Numbered from the stretch's first letter, positions 21,185-34,440 are shown. The stretch: DNA of 64,000 nucleotides from Lunularia cruciata (GCA_948567375.1 OX419758.1:63579965-63643964), one strand, 5' to 3'. Numbers and translations are program-made. The notes: generated by a model not told the origin, from the sequence alone.

Positions 21185-21350
21185 AATAAATAAAGTTTTT
21201 CTTAACTAAATATCATTATCAGTAGAATTATCTTCCAAATAATGATGCAAGCTTCTCATTTGCTCCAAGTGAATGGTTTGAAATTATGGCTTGTGGGTTG
21301 TAATAACTACAAATTTTCCCCAAAAGATAATTTTCCATATCTTTCTATAT
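21185..21350 (-). pseudogene. Remnant of a Gypsy RNase H domain
   Basis: On the minus strand the fragment reads IIFWGKFVVITTHKP, then TIHLEQMRSLHH. It lines up with the RNase H end of element C (53130-53230), which reads YLLGKQVIMQIDHKP and then TIHLDHMKS. The Asp of the family DHKP is changed. Only this piece is recognisable, so it is the trace of a very old element of the LTR-B type. Confidence 0.55.
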
Positions 21351-21652
21351 TTAAAAATAAATTTTTATTCATAACAACAATACTATATTAATATTTTAAG
21401 AATTCACCACAAAATTAGAGTTGATATATATATCTTGTACTCAATTTATTGCTTTTTGGTTTCACTTTGTGGTTGGATTTTCTAAAATATCATTAGTTTA
21501 TTAGATAAAAATCTCAAATGATTATTGTTATAACTTGTGGCTAAATCTGGATGTGTGTTATTCAAATTTTGATTTAAGATATGATTTCTTGTGACCTTAA
21601 GAAAAATTATAATACAAATTGAGTACACAGAAATTGAGTGCTAGAACTCAAA

Positions 21653-21827
21653 ATGAGTTAGATGTAGCTTTTTGATCATATCTAGATCATATAGTCACAA
21701 AAGAGCATTTCATAATATCAATATGATTCTTTTGATTGAATGAGTTAGATGTAGCTTTTTGATCATATCTGAATCATATAGTCACAAAAAGAGCATTTCA
21801 TAGTATCAATATGATTCTTTTGATTAG
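21653..21827. repeat. Tandem duplication, 87-bp unit, two near-identical copies
   Basis: ATGAGTTAGATGTAGCTTTT at 21653 recurs at 21740. The units end in 'atcaatatgattcttttgatt' and differ at only a few positions, so this duplication is younger than the neighbouring ones. Confidence 0.9.
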
Positions 21828-23636
21828 ACCTTTCTACAAAGATAAGGATTACAACAATTTATGAGTGAGAGACACTAAATATTGGTTGAAGTATTTTGGA
21901 TAATTTTTAGTTTTGATAGAATAAAAGAATTTATAGTTTCAAGTAGTCAAAAACTATATACAAGAGAAAGGGTCTCAGAGATTGGCTTCAAATTTTACTT
22001 TATACTAACAACTTAAAGAGTCAATTTAGGGATACAATGTAGATATAAGATAAGCATTCATTGTTATACACTCCTTTTATATATGCATAAGGTCCAAGCA
22101 ATAATGTTTTAGACCTTCATCTTTTTTTTAACCTTGTGCTAAGTTGTGGTATTATTGTGATTGACTTGATTGACATATGAAGAAACCTTGAGTTGTAGCA
22201 AAAAACAACATTGACTCAATTAGAATCTATGGAAATTTGAGACACTAGAGAAATAACTCATTATATAAAGATTCTAGACTACCAAAAACATTACATTAAA
22301 TCTTTATTGACTTGATTGTATTTGAAGCTTCTATGTAGACTAAATAGTGAAGTTCATTTTGAGCAAAAACTACACATAGTTAACATTGGTTGACGTTTGA
22401 CTTACTTATACCAATCTTGCTTTGTAAAACACGTTTAAACATCATGAACTACTGTACAAAAGCTTATATTGAGGACAAAAGGCAAAATTCAAAGAGATAA
22501 AAGCATAATTAGAATAACTCTTATGCATATTCTCAATCTACAAAGATAAATTATTATATAATTTTATAATTAAGTTAAAACATAATATAAATATATAGAT
22601 AGTTACGAGCTAACTTTAGATACCAAGGGAAACCATGTAGATTCACTTCTCTCTTTAGGACTTGTGATCTCAACACATGCTATTTGTACTCGCATGGATT
22701 AGTTGTTTGTATGGGAGAGATAATGTCCAACATCAATTTCTTAACGATGTTGGTTGAGAATAATTATGTCAACAAAGATGATACATGTATTGTGAACAAC
22801 TTGCTATAAATCCTAAATTCAAGTAAGCCATATGTCTTGCATCAAAGATATAAGGTATGTATTGTAAAGATTCCACCAATTTGATACCTCTAAAAGTCAA
22901 GTAATTAGATTAAGTATATATTTGCAAGTTGCAAGGAAGTATACCATTATTTGTAGGTTTGATCAAACCAAAAATAGAGTTGATAAAGAGAATATGAATG
23001 TATCAATTTCACACTTTTCTAAGTAACAGTTATGAGAGTTCGTATATTTTCTTATGGATGCCATATATAAAATTTTACCTCTTGATCAAAGAATATAATT
23101 AAGAATATATTTTCTTGCTCACAAAATAACTCTTAGTATACCTATCTACCCTAACTTCTATTATATAATAATACTTTAAAGGACATTGATAAGCTCATGG
23201 ACACCAATTTACAAGCTTTATGTTTTCCTTCTAGAAATATGTTCCTTTTTTATTCAATTACTTTAATAAAATAAACAAGTAATGAATATGGTTTTCTAGC
23301 TCTTATAGTAAAATATTTATTTGACTATTCATTAAAGCAAAATTCTTAATTAATTTAGCTTTTTAATTTGAGTATTGGTAAATTCACATCTCAAAAAACC
23401 ATGATCTTAGATCTTTTTAAATTGTTTATTTATAGAAGGTGTATGATGACTAAAAGAAAGAAAAAACTATCCTTATATATCATCATAATCATCTCTCCAA
23501 AATGGTAAAATATCAAATGAATTATTTACTAAAGTGTTATTGGCTTTTAAGATGGTATCCCATCTATAGTAATATAAAAGGAAAAACATTATGCTTGTTT
23601 GTAAAACAAGCACAAGTGAAAAAATCTTTTATAAGA
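21828..23636. other. AT-rich DNA, no recognisable gene
   Basis: I see no domain, no LTR match and no long frame here. Confidence 0.5.
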
Positions 23637-23870
23637 AAACCAAAATAACCAAATTGGGAACTTTTGTAAACACTTCAAATAGGCAGTCATTCAATTTGGC
23701 TTTGCTAGTATCCTTTGGTTTCTGTGGATAATAGGTATTAAATACTAAACTAAAATATTTTGCAAGCAAACCAAAATTGGAATTGTCTAACACTTTGAAG
23801 AGACAATCTCTCACTCTGTCTTCATTAATATTTGTTTGTTTTGTGGATAAGAGGTATCAAATACTATTTG
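23637..23870. repeat. Diverged tandem duplication, ~130-bp unit
   Basis: AACCAAAAT opens both units (23637 and 23768). 'acttc/actttgaa', 'ggcagtca/gacaatct' and 'tgtggataa(t/g)aggtat(t/c)aaatact' follow in order. Old and partly degraded. Confidence 0.6.
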
Positions 23871-26800
23871 GGTTGATAAATTCACATATTTAGGTGTTTC
23901 AAGATGATATCTTTATGTCTTATACAAAGAAGACTATCAAACTCAATGCATGTTTGTGCAAAACATTCAAATGGTTTTGCAAAAATTCATAATGTGAATT
24001 CCTAAAATTTGAGTTTATATTCTTGAATCATTGAGTGTCAACAAAAATGCATATAAATTCAAGAACAAATTTTCAAAGCTACCATAGACTGGTCAGCTAT
24101 ATAAGATATTGGTGATTTTTGGGATCTCATTTGGTTGGCTATATTTTATTCATAGTTCCTATATTACTATGTTCAAATTAATATATCTCCACCCACAAAA
24201 TTATAAAAATTAATGTTAAATTTCAAAGCAATTACATACTAGTTGTTATATTTAAAAACACTCAATGAAAAAAAATAAAAAAAATAAAAAAAGTCCAAAA
24301 TGATCTTAATTTGTCATTTATTATTAAAACAATGATCAAAGAAGAGTTTGTGTCTATAAATTCCATCTATCTACTTATTTTTATACTATTTATGACAGAA
24401 TAATACAAAAAAACAAGTAGAGAAAATAAAAGAACTTAATACAATCTAATCTAATTTGGATATGACTATGATCTTATGAAAAAAACATTAGATGATTGTA
24501 GCACAAAAAGATGATTGGCTCGTAACTTCATAACCCAAGTACTAAATCTATAAGGTGTTTATTGGCACCTTGCACTCCGTGACTTTAAGAAACCTCTTGA
24601 GTAACTTTATAAAAAACAATCCTTGAATTTTATTGGAGATTTCAATCCATGTGAAGTTTCTTAAGTACCTTCAAAATCTATAAAATTTATTTTTACATGT
24701 TTTTTAGTTTAATGGTGGCATGTATGATTATAGATATACTATTTATTACAAATAATTTTCATAATCCTGGTTGTACTAAATTTGCAGGTGCCTTCTAGAA
24801 TTTTCTAGTAAAAATTTTAGATTCTAAAGTTAGTTTTATATTAAAGACGTGAACTTAGACTAATAGAAGTATACCAAGCAAATCTTCCTTTAAAATAAAA
24901 ACAATTTTACTTTCTCTCTTATTATTTCACTGATTGTGTTGAAGGTCCTTGATATCTAGTTATGAGTTTCTAGCAACAAATGTGAAGGTTAATGTGAAGT
25001 TTAGTAATTATTTCCAATGTTTGAAACCCAGATGAAATAAATCAAAGATTTAGACACTCCATTCAAATGCATATGTTTTGCTTCATTGTGTATGTTCATT
25101 TTAATATTCTTTGGTCAAAATCTAGCTTTCCTACAATTCAGCTTTTATAGAAGAAATCAAAGCTTATATAATCTTATATACTAAAGAGAGCAAACTTATA
25201 CATTTAACCAATATTTGGTTATATGATCATGCTCTAAAGAATCATGGATATATTTAAATTATAAAGCAGTTTTTTATATCTTATCAAATATGGTGACACC
25301 TGATTGTTACATAGAAAGGCTTGTGGAATCAACATAAAGCAATAAGGTTAGAGAGTCTTAACCAACATTTAAAGCTACATTACTATTGGTCATGTGATGA
25401 GACTAAGCATGAGTCCTCAAACAGGCATTAGGCATCAACAAACTAGATGAAATAAATATTTAAGTATCATCAGGTATTTATACACACAAGTTTGGTTCAA
25501 GGTTTCAAACTTTAGAATTAACAATACCAATATGGACATATGGTGCTTTTTGCTTGCTTTTCCTCCCTTCCCAACATGTAGCCTCGATAGATTGGGACAT
25601 CAAACTTAAAAAATGGGTTTGTTATGGATATTAAGTAGACAAAAATTTTATGAAGTGAAAATAGATATCAACTCCATATAAAAAATCATTGGCTAAATAT
25701 ACTTCCAAGTGTTAGAACCATAATTCCATTTAAGTGTTATTAGCAATTTAAATTGCTTAGATGATTTGATCATGACTTCGATACTATGTTTTTTTCTATC
25801 ACAAGCTTCTTTAAACTTCATTATGAAAATCCCTTTATATTTCATTTTCTCTCTATACTTGGTCATATTTGGTTCAATAGATATAGAGTCCATAATCATA
25901 AAGGCTTTGAACATTGGGCCAATTGGATCATTAGACTTCTAAATTCCTTAACTTTCCTATCTTTTACACAAATTCTTTGCAAATCTAATTTAACCAATTT
26001 ACTTACGCTCAATCTTATTATTAATATGCTCTTGAAATTACTTGGATATAGAACTCAACCATAAATGATTTTTTATTAGCTTGTTATCCAGGAATATGGT
26101 TTTTTACAAGTTATTTCCTGATGCCCAAAATTTAAAATGACATGTTAATCTCTATTGTACCCAAAGTTGAAAAGTATGATATTTTACTATTGATTACTTC
26201 TATTAATTTTGATTTTTCTTAATATAAAAAGAAGAAGGTAAAAAAGAGCTACATTTAATATCATTTGAGCCTTAAGAAGATAGCACATACTTTTGAAAAA
26301 CTTTAAGAACATGAGGATTTGATCACAAAATATACAAGTCATTGTACCATGTAGACTACTATCCAAAATAGACAACACTTTAAATAATGAATCAAGCTTC
26401 AAAATCAACCTAATTGACATATGAATCATGATCTAATTGTCATTTTTTACTTTGGAATCAATAAATGCACATTCTAGATTATAACTTATAATTCATTATT
26501 TTGAATAAAATAAAAATTAGGTTAGTATAGTAGCTAAGATGATAAAGAGTAAATCAATGTTAATCAATGGTCTCAATTGGTTTAAGTATCAATGGCTTGA
26601 AGATTTTAGGAAGTGAGATGAATCTTAGTGTAAAAGAAATGAGTGTTTAAAAAATAATTCATGATAATGAACAAATAAAATTATTAATAATTAATCTTAT
26701 TACAAACATGACTTAATAGGTTGGGCCTCTACAACTTTGAAATATTTTGAATTAAATAATTAAGACAAAATTTGGTGAAGATGACTGAATAAAGTAAAGG

Positions 26801-27023
26801 AATTTGACCATGATAAAAAAAATCAAATGTTCAAAGATAATGCTTCAATATATAATATGCGAGTTCATCAAGTACATTATCTACCATACTTATATGATTG
26901 TTTGAAAATTAAAGGATCTTAGGAGCTAATATATTAATAAGCATTTAAGAAGGAAGCTATACTTATTACCAACTATTTTATGTAGTATTATTATTTGAAT
27001 ATTTGTGAAGAAAGGTATATTAT
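23871..27023. other. AT-rich DNA, no recognisable gene
   Basis: It contains an A-rich low-complexity run near 24266-24293. Small frames at 25786-26064 (plus) and 26187-26429 (minus) are rich in Leu, Ile and Phe, as expected from AT-rich DNA, and match no family I know. Confidence 0.5.
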
Positions 27024-27415
27024 TGTAAAAGTCCAAGGAAAGAGACTACAGAATAGAAGATCATAGTTGAAATTCTCAATTTAAAGAAATCTTAATATAT
27101 AGATCAAGCATAGGCTTTGGTGTTTATAGGTAACCTAAGTACAAGGATCACAAGAAGCCTTCAAGGGAAGTCTTTCTGAAAATCACCTTTGCAAGTCAAG
27201 CTAGTTTTTATTACTTGATATGCAATCTAAACTAGTTATTTATGTTGCATATAAGCTAAGTTGGTCCATCAACTTGACATACAAGAAGTTTCTTAGAAGT
27301 TTATTGCCAAGAAGTTCCTGAATATTTCTATAAGATTTAAAGATTTTCCTAGATATATGATAGTTCTACATCCTTTTAGCTATGTTTAGCTTGTTCTAAC
27401 TCTAGTATTATTATA
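27024..27415 (-). repeat. Element F 3' LTR (LTR-B family, degraded)
   Basis: It starts TGTAAAAGTCC and shares in order with D's LTRs: 'ggctttggtgtttatagg' (reversed TATA region), 'gcaa(g)tcaagctagtt' and 'ctagtattattatata' at the internal junction. Strongly diverged. It is followed by sequence matching the end of D's internal region (compare 31552-31680). Confidence 0.75.
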
Positions 27416-27741
27416 TATTCCATTACCATTAGTGGATGAACTCCTTACTGCCATGGAATCTTCAAACACACATATAGCCACTTGCTCATTTTGGAGATGA
27501 GAAATAGGCTCCCGTGTGGTATCATTAAGAGTACACCCTTTGCAAAATATCTCATATTCAATTTGTTGTTAGTGGCCATGTAAGATGTTGTGACATGAAA
27601 TTATATGGTCAACTTTGTATTTTTCATGATCATTACTATAGATTGGAGGAGGACAAGGAAGGTATGAGGAAGTAAGAAAAGAAGAATATAAAAAAATATT
27701 TTAACTTTGAGGCATGGAAGATAAGATGAATCATCAAGTGA

Positions 27742-28485
27742 TGTACTACCAAGAGCTAGCTATATGAAACAGATATGAAATTTGGTTTGGTAACATCCGG
27801 AATGATGTTATACATGATGATTAAAATACATTAGATAGAAGTATCACCAAAAGAGTACTTCTACTAATAGGGAAAAAACCATAATAGACTTGAAAACCTT
27901 AGAACCAATAGTTAGACATATGATTTAAAGGTGAGAATTGGTTTGGTAACATTTGGAAGGATGTTACACATGATGGACTAAATAGATCAGACAAAGGTAT
28001 CACCAAAAGGAGACTTCTACTAATAGATTAGGAATCAAAATATGCCTGAAATCTTTGAAGGCAATTTTGGAGATCTAAACGGATGAATTAGGCCTTGAAA
28101 ATGTATAAATCCCCCCCAATTAGAGGAGATGCTAGTCTTTTATCCCCATGGTTTGTCTCATCAAGAGCTTTCCAATGGTACCTCATCCATGTGATTATGA
28201 GATTCATACAAAAATATTCCCTTAAATATTCCATACAGTCAAAGCTTGTTTGACCAACCAGATAAGACTAGGACCAACATGTCACCCATCCAAGTAAGTA
28301 ATCCAAGGGTGGAGCTTGCTGACATGTCACCTATATGTGTACCTAATCCTATGGTGGAGCTTCCTTGGAGGAGATACACTTTGTCTATATGTCTATATCC
28401 TTCGAGGCATTGGAGATTTGAGTGTGAAAATGTGTGTTTCTCATGGTGTGTTTCTCTTTGGATCTCCTATCCTCGGAGTATTACA
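27742..28485 (+). repeat. Solo LTR-A in element F
   Basis: A 744-bp LTR-A from TGTACTACC to GTATTACA. Flanking 5-mers AGTGA and TGTGA match at four of five positions. It splits the integrase C-terminal region of element F and is inserted opposite to its direction. No internal retroelement sequence adjoins it. Confidence 0.88.
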
Positions 28486-29208
28486 TGTGACTAAGAAGAG
28501 CAAGTTTGTAGATGACATGAGTAATAATAATGCCAATGTTATATACCCACTAAGAGCAAGTTTAAAAAATGAGGTATAAAGAGGAAAGAAATGTTACTAG
28601 AGAAAAGCATAACCTTATCTTAGATTTGAAAGTGTGCTTCTTAATTATGATGACTATCAATATATTGCTTTTGCTAATTTTGAGCAACAAGAAGATTAAA
28701 CTTGGCTTGGTCTAAGATATAGATAGCATGGACAAGAAGTCAAAAGTAGGAGGAACACAAGATGGCAATGGAGCAAGAAGGAAACATGGAACAAGTAGAT
28801 CTTAGATATAATTCAAAAAGAAAAGGCAAAAAGATTGTACTTTTTTACTTGGAATTATTGGAGGCAAACTAAAAAACCATATGATAAGTATCCCAATCAA
28901 TATAGTGAACATTACAAAGGCATATATATCTTCTAAATTTAAATTCAGTCCTTTTTTGCCTACAAATGTGAGGATGATAGGTTAAAGATAAGGTAAGGTT
29001 GGTATTTGTGAGTTAAAAAAACATTTACTAAAATTTACCAGAAAATTGAGAAGCATAATCAAGATGAGAAATTTTGGCATACCATGGTGTTTAAAGACAA
29101 TATTTAAGTAAAGTGGGGTCAATATTGGAGTATCCATGGTATTCATGGTGGATGCTAGGTGAATATTCTTGCTACATTCATCAAAAAATACAAGAATGGT
29201 TGTATGAC
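28486..29208 (-). pseudogene. Element F integrase core, part 1 (broken)
   Basis: Minus-strand peptides include TTILVFFDECSKNIHLAST, then MDTPILTPLYLNIVFKHHGMPKFL. The same segments read FVDKLSKQIHLAPT and FKHHGMPSVL in element D. Stops and frame changes throughout. The upstream part lies beyond the next nested LTR. Confidence 0.78.
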
Positions 29209-29925
29209 TATAATACCAAGAACTAGCCATATGATCTAGATGTGAAATTTGGTTTGGTAACATCTAGAATGATGGTTTACATGATAGTCAAAATATATCA
29301 AATAGAAGTATCACCAAAAGAGTACTTCTACTAATAGAGCAGAAACCGAAATAGACTTGAGAACCTTAGAACCAATAGCTAGACATATGATTTAAATGTG
29401 AAAATTGTTTTAGTAACATCTAGAAGGATGTTACACATGATGGATTCAATAGATCAGAAAGAGGTATGACCAGAAGGGGACTTCTAATAATAGAGTAGGA
29501 ATCAAAATATGCCTGAAATCTTTGAAGGCAATTTTGGAGGCCTAAACAAATGAAAATGCAGATTCCCCCCCCAATGAAGGAGGTGCTGGCCTTCCCTCCC
29601 CATTTTTTTGTCTTGTTTAGAGCTTTCCAACGGTACCTAACATGATTCTGAGACTCTTATACAAAGATTTCCTAAAAGATCTCCGGTCAAAGCTTGTTTG
29701 ACCAACCAGATAAGACTAGGACCAACATGTCACCCATCCAAGTAAGTAATCCAAGAGTGGAGCTTGCTGATAGGTCAACTTTCTGTGTTCCTTATCCTAT
29801 GGTGGAGCTTCTTTGGAGGAGATCCTCTTTGTCTATATAATAAAGAGAAGGTGCTCCTTTGGGGCACCGAATGTTGAGTGTGTAATTTGTGTTTCTCTCT
29901 CTTCTCTTGTCCTTGGAGTATTACA
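29209..29925 (+). repeat. Solo LTR-A in element F integrase
   Basis: A 717-bp LTR-A from TATAATACC to GTATTACA with a perfect 5-bp target duplication, ATGAC (29204-29208 and 29926-29930). The integrase reading of element F continues across it: SLPK-type sequence to the right joins TTILVF to the left. Confidence 0.93.
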
Positions 29926-31140
29926 ATGACATTGATCAATCTTTGGTAAGGATATAATGAGGTGTAGAATTACATGTTCTCAATGAGAAAATAGAATTGA
30001 GAAAGGTAAGAGTAGTCCAACAAATTTATGGTTATTTTCCTTGTTACATTGGCAATTCTTACAAGATCAAATAAAATCTCAAACCATGACATATTTGGCA
30101 ACAAGCATTGATAGTTGTAGGGTATCAAGGTCTTTTTCTAACAACAATTTATGAGTCATGCACCTCTTGAAGTTAGAGAAGTTGTAGATCTTCTATTGTT
30201 AGGATCTTGATTTGGTCCTTGCAAAATAGAAAAGATGTTCCATCCTTAAGTGAAGAGATGTTGTTCTCTTTGTCTTGTGATACAAGATACCTTTATACAA
30301 GATGGAAAACGGGTCATGTTGTTTAGTAATCTTCAACTCTTCTTGGACCTTTGAGTTAATCAAAATCATGGGAATGGCTATTGTTATGAGAGACTCAAGA
30401 AGAATATTCAAATCAAGTAGTTGTGACAATGTATAATGAAAGATATCAAAAGAATTGCTTATAATCAAGTTTGATATTAAATAATTTTAGTTGCCTTTCT
30501 CATCAATGATGCAAACTCAACCTTTACTCCAAGTGTAAATTGGATGCAAGAATTCATGATCAATATACATTATCATTTGTTTCTCCAAGAGATAATGTCA
30601 CCGCACCATTTATGACATATATCAATACAAGTTGTTCTTCATCTTGAGAAAAATAACTTCTTTCTACATTTTTTTAATTAATGAGATAAAACTGCAATGG
30701 GTTGCAACCCGCTTAGGGATTCATATTGCATCACAACGCCAATTGCAAAGTTAAAAGTATTACAATCAATAAGACAATGTAGTTTAGGATCATATGGTTT
30801 GAAGATGGTTCATAAGGAAACTGTATCCTTTAGTTTCTTGAATGTTTCTTTTTTCTTAGTGGTCCACTCAAAGCTTCTTTTTTTTCCCAAGAGATAGATT
30901 AACAATGTGGCCATACAAGTTTCATATAAGACAAACCATTGCAAATCATTAAATCCTTAGAATTTGATGGTCAAGAATAGACTAATTGGTAATAACCTTG
31001 ATCTTCTCCTCTTCCATCTTGACTCTTCTTGCCAAAATATTATGACTCAAGAAACTAAATTCCTATTGCCAAAAGGAAAACTTGGATTTCTTGGAATAGA
31101 ACTTCCTTTGTTTTAACTGTCTTTAAGACTTCTCATACAT
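29926..31140 (-). pseudogene. Element F integrase N-terminus, RNase H and partial RT (broken)
   Basis: The peptide at 30468-30199 matches the RNase H/integrase linker of element D (compare 33156-32734, sharing 'ITIAIPMI/ITTIMTVSI', 'KVQEEL/KVQNEF' and 'ILYHKTK/LLFHE'). RNase H follows to about 30720 and RT thumb-like sequence to 31140. It is heavily degraded and ends at the D junction. Confidence 0.7.
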
Positions 31141-31551
31141 TGTAAAAGACCGTGACTGAGGAGAGAAATAGGAGAATGGAAACTCACATTGGGACACTTG
31201 AATGAGAGAAAACTCCAAATCCCCAGCATGAGCTTTGGCTCTTGTATTTATAGAGATCATAAAAGGCTCTTGAAAAGCTTCTCAAGAAGCTTCCTTGAGC
31301 CGCTTTCTTGGAGTGCAAGCCAAGTTAATTGGGAAACTTCTAAGAAGCTACCTTCTAGAAGTTGCTAACTTGGATTGCAAGCTAAGCTAGTTGCAACTTT
31401 CTAGAAGCTACTTACTTGAGTTGCAAACTAAGCTAGCCTAGAAGCTTCCCAAGAAGCTTCATAGATAATTCTGGAATATTCTAGGCTAATTTTTCTTATT
31501 TGCTACTTTGTTAGCCCTACTAACTTCATTGCTAAACTTCATATTGTTATA
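31141..31551 (-). repeat. Element D 3' LTR (LTR-B)
   Basis: From TGTAAAAGACC to ATATTGTTATA on the plus strand; it matches 36274-36683 throughout. It contains repeated GAAGCTTC/TTCTAGAA motifs and the reversed TATA box near 31246. Confidence 0.92.
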
Positions 31552-31597
31552 TATTCTCCCACCACTAGTTGGTGACGTCCTTGTCACCATTGAAGCT

Positions 31598-32121
31598 TCA
31601 AACTCCTAGTTGGCCATCCATGGATTTTGGAGGTGAGAAAGAGGGTTTCCATGTAGCATCATGAAGGGGATACTCCTTCAAAAGGACCTTGTACTCTATA
31701 TGTTGTTTGCATCCTTGTTGAATGTGGCAACATGCAAGGATATGATCAAATTTGTACTCCTCATAATCATTGATAGGGATAGGAGGAGGAGGAAGTTGGA
31801 CACAAGAGGAAAAAGAAGATGGGTTAGGAACAAAGAGTTTCAACTTAGAAATGTGAAAGAAAGAGTGATGCGCATATAACAAGGTAAGGCAAGTCAATAA
31901 GCAATAAGAGAGATGATTTAGGTGACCTCAAAGGGTCCTATCCAATTACAGGTGAGTTTACAAACTTGGGTATCAAGTGGGAAATGTAGGTTACTAGAGG
32001 ATAGCATGACTTTATCACCAAATTCAAAGGTGAGATCACGATGATGGTGGTCTATATATTGTTTTTGACAATTTTGAGCAACAAGGAGGTGAGATTTGGC
32101 TTGTTGGAGAGATTGGGACAT
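31598..32121 (-). pseudogene. Element D integrase C-terminus and chromodomain (broken)
   Basis: It shows SNLHFPLDTQVCKLTCNWIGPFEVT (31990-31920), then FFHISKLKLFVPNPSSF and, in the chromodomain, EEYKFDHILACCH, then HIEYKVLLKEYPLHDATW. A chromodomain at this position defines chromoviruses and is known to direct insertion to heterochromatin by binding methylated H3. The aromatic-cage Trp of the usual LVKWKGY reads Leu here. A frame break separates the two parts. Confidence 0.85.
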
Positions 32122-32271
32122 GGTGGTTCAAGAAGGTTGAAGTATGAGGGATCTGAGATGGAAGAAGAGTAAGAAGAGAATCTAGAACAAGCTGATTTTG
32201 GCCAAAATTGAGAAACAAGTGAGAAAATCCAGTGCTTGCGTATTTGGAATTATTGTAGGCAAATTTTGCAA

Positions 32272-33156
32272 CTACAAGACATTCATCTCAATTTTTATGG
32301 TGGACATTGATGAAGGCACACAACATATCCTCCAAGGTACAATTTGCACGTTTGGTTTATCTATCAGTTTGAGGATGATAGGCCATGGATAAAGCAAGCT
32401 TGGTGCCAAGTATTTGGAAGAGTGCTTGCCAAAACTTCTTGGTGAATCGGAGATGAGTACACTTGGCATCCCATGATGCTTGAAGACATTGTCAAAGTAG
32501 ATTTCTGCTAAGGTTGGAGCATCCACTATATCAATGGTTGGTGCCAAGTGGATTTGCTTACTAAGCTTATCCACAAACACCACGATTGTTGTGTGTCCTT
32601 GCTTTGTCAAGGGTAAGGATGTGATGAGATCCAAGCTCACATGTTCTCATTGAGTGGATGGAATGGGGAGTGGTTGAAGGAGTCCACTTGGCTTCTAGTT
32701 GCTGGCCTTTTTATGTTGGCAGCTCTCACACAATCAGACAAACTCTTGAACATCTCGTGTCATGTTGGGCCACAACCATTGGCATAGGAGGGTACCCAAG
32801 GTCTTGTCCATACCCATGTGCCCAACTATTGGTAAATCATGTGCTTCTTGAAGGTGTACAAGTCGGAGATCACCTTTGGCTGGAACATAGATCCGGACCT
32901 CATGGAATAGAAGGCCTTCCTTGAAGGAGAAGCTGTTGTATTCCTTTTTGCATATTGTAAGACAACCATGTACCATTTGGAAGAAGAGATCTTGTTGTAG
33001 AGCTGACCAAAACTCATTTTGGACCTTGGAGTCAATTGATACGGTCATAATTGTTGTTATGATGAAAGGGAGAGACTTCAAATCAAGTTGCCATGATAGA
33101 GCATCAAGGATGACATGGAACCAAACTGGTTTGTACTCAAGTTTGATGTCAAACAA
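32272..33156 (-). pseudogene. Element D integrase N-terminus and core (broken)
   Basis: The zinc-binding region at about 32830-32734 shows HLQEAHDLPIVGHMGMDKTL. The core shows DLITSLPLTKQGHTTIVVF then VDKLSKQIHLAPT (first Asp intact), and FKHHGMPSVLISDS, where the second catalytic Asp region SDRDPRF is damaged. The Glu region is frame-shifted. The 33156-32840 portion is the RNase H to integrase linker. Confidence 0.85.
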
Positions 33157-33159
33157 TTT

Positions 33160-34440
33160 GAGTTGTTTTCCTCATCTATGATGTCAACTCTTCATGTTTT
33201 CCAAGTGTAAGGTCTACAACAATAGTTTGTGATTAGTTTGCATGATCACTTGTTTCCCAAGAGATAATACCTCCATACTTTGGTGACAAATACTATTGCA
33301 AGCTGTTATTGGTCTCAAGCAAAGTAATTTCTTTCAGCCATATTTAGTTAGTGAGACACAAAGGAAATGGGATGTAGTCCATATAGGAATTCTTGTTGCA
33401 ACACGGTTCCAATTGTAAAGTTAGAAGCATCAAAATCAACCACACAGGGTAGTTGAGGATCATATAGTTGAGGATGAGTCTTGACGACACCATATATTTT
33501 TACTTCTGGAATGCTTCTTTGTGCTTGGTGGTCCACTGAAAGCTCAAGTTCTTCCCCGAGAGGTCAATCAATGGTGCAGCCACATGATTATAATAATGAA
33601 TGAACCATCGGAAAAAACTGGCCAATCCATTAGATGCTTGTACTTCTATAACGCCCTTTAGAGTAGGCCAATCAATAATGGCCTTGATTTTCTCCTCTTC
33701 CATCTTGATCCCCTCTAATGAGATCTTGTGACCCAAAAAGGTAACTTCCTTTTGCCAAAAGGCACACTTTGACTTCTTATAATAAAATTTCCATTATTGT
33801 TGTTGTCTTAGGACTTCTTGCACGTGATTCATGTGTTTTGCCTCTATCTTGCTATAGATTAAGATATCATCCAAGAACACCACTATGTATTGATCCAATA
33901 GTCCATCTACACTCAATGCATCTGATCTATGAAGACCGTTGGAGCATTAGTGAGCTTAGAAGGTAGAACTCTCTACTCAAAATGCCCATACCTTGTGCAA
34001 AAGGCAATCTTTTGCACATCTTCCCTATCAATGAGGATTTTCCAATAGCAACTACAAAGATCCAATTTGGAAAAGTATTGTGCTCCACTCAATTGATCAA
34101 GCAAGTCATCAATCCGAGGCAAGGGATATGCATTCTTGCTTATTGAGCCCACAATAATTAATACAGAACAAAGTCTTATATCCTTCTTTGGAACAAATAA
34201 TACTAGTGCTCTCCAAGGAGAGGTACTATGTCATATAAAGTCCTTCTCTAAAAAATCCATAAGTGTTTTTTGCAAATCCTCCAACTCCTTTGGTGAGAGC
34301 AAATATATTGGTCTACTCACTACAATACTCCCTAGCAATAACTCAATCTTGAAGACCATACCACAATCGAAGGGTAATCCCTTTGGCAAACCATCCAAAA
34401 CCACGTTCACAAACTCTTGAATTATTTGGTCAACATTGCT
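33160..34440 (-). pseudogene. Element D reverse transcriptase and RNase H (broken)
   Basis: RT fingers and palm span about 34430-33850. The catalytic VVFLDDILIYS lies near 33895-33860 on the minus strand. The thumb at 33736-33500 shows MGHKISLEGIKMEEEKIKAI and FFRWFIHYYNHVAAPLIDL. RNase H at 33480-33180 shows YDPQLPCVVDFDASNFTIG (first Asp). Several stops. RT lies directly downstream of the tandem repeat block. Confidence 0.87.

Larger units (their letters stand above)
27024..31140 (-). mobile_element. Element F: truncated Ty3/Gypsy element (LTR-B family)
   Basis: A minus-strand relative of element D. From the left: 3' LTR (27024-27415), chromodomain/integrase C-terminus (27416-27741), a solo LTR-A, integrase core (28486-29208), a second solo LTR-A, then integrase N-terminus, RNase H and part of RT (29926-31140). 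The RT reading stops abruptly at 31140, where the 3' LTR of element D begins, and does not resume to the right of D. Protease, gag and 5' LTR are absent. It is more diverged than D and therefore probably older. Confidence 0.8.

Noticed and set aside
25693-26429. AT-rich frames of 73 to 92 codons as genes
   Set aside because: Composition-driven, both strands open, no motif and no start or polyadenylation context.
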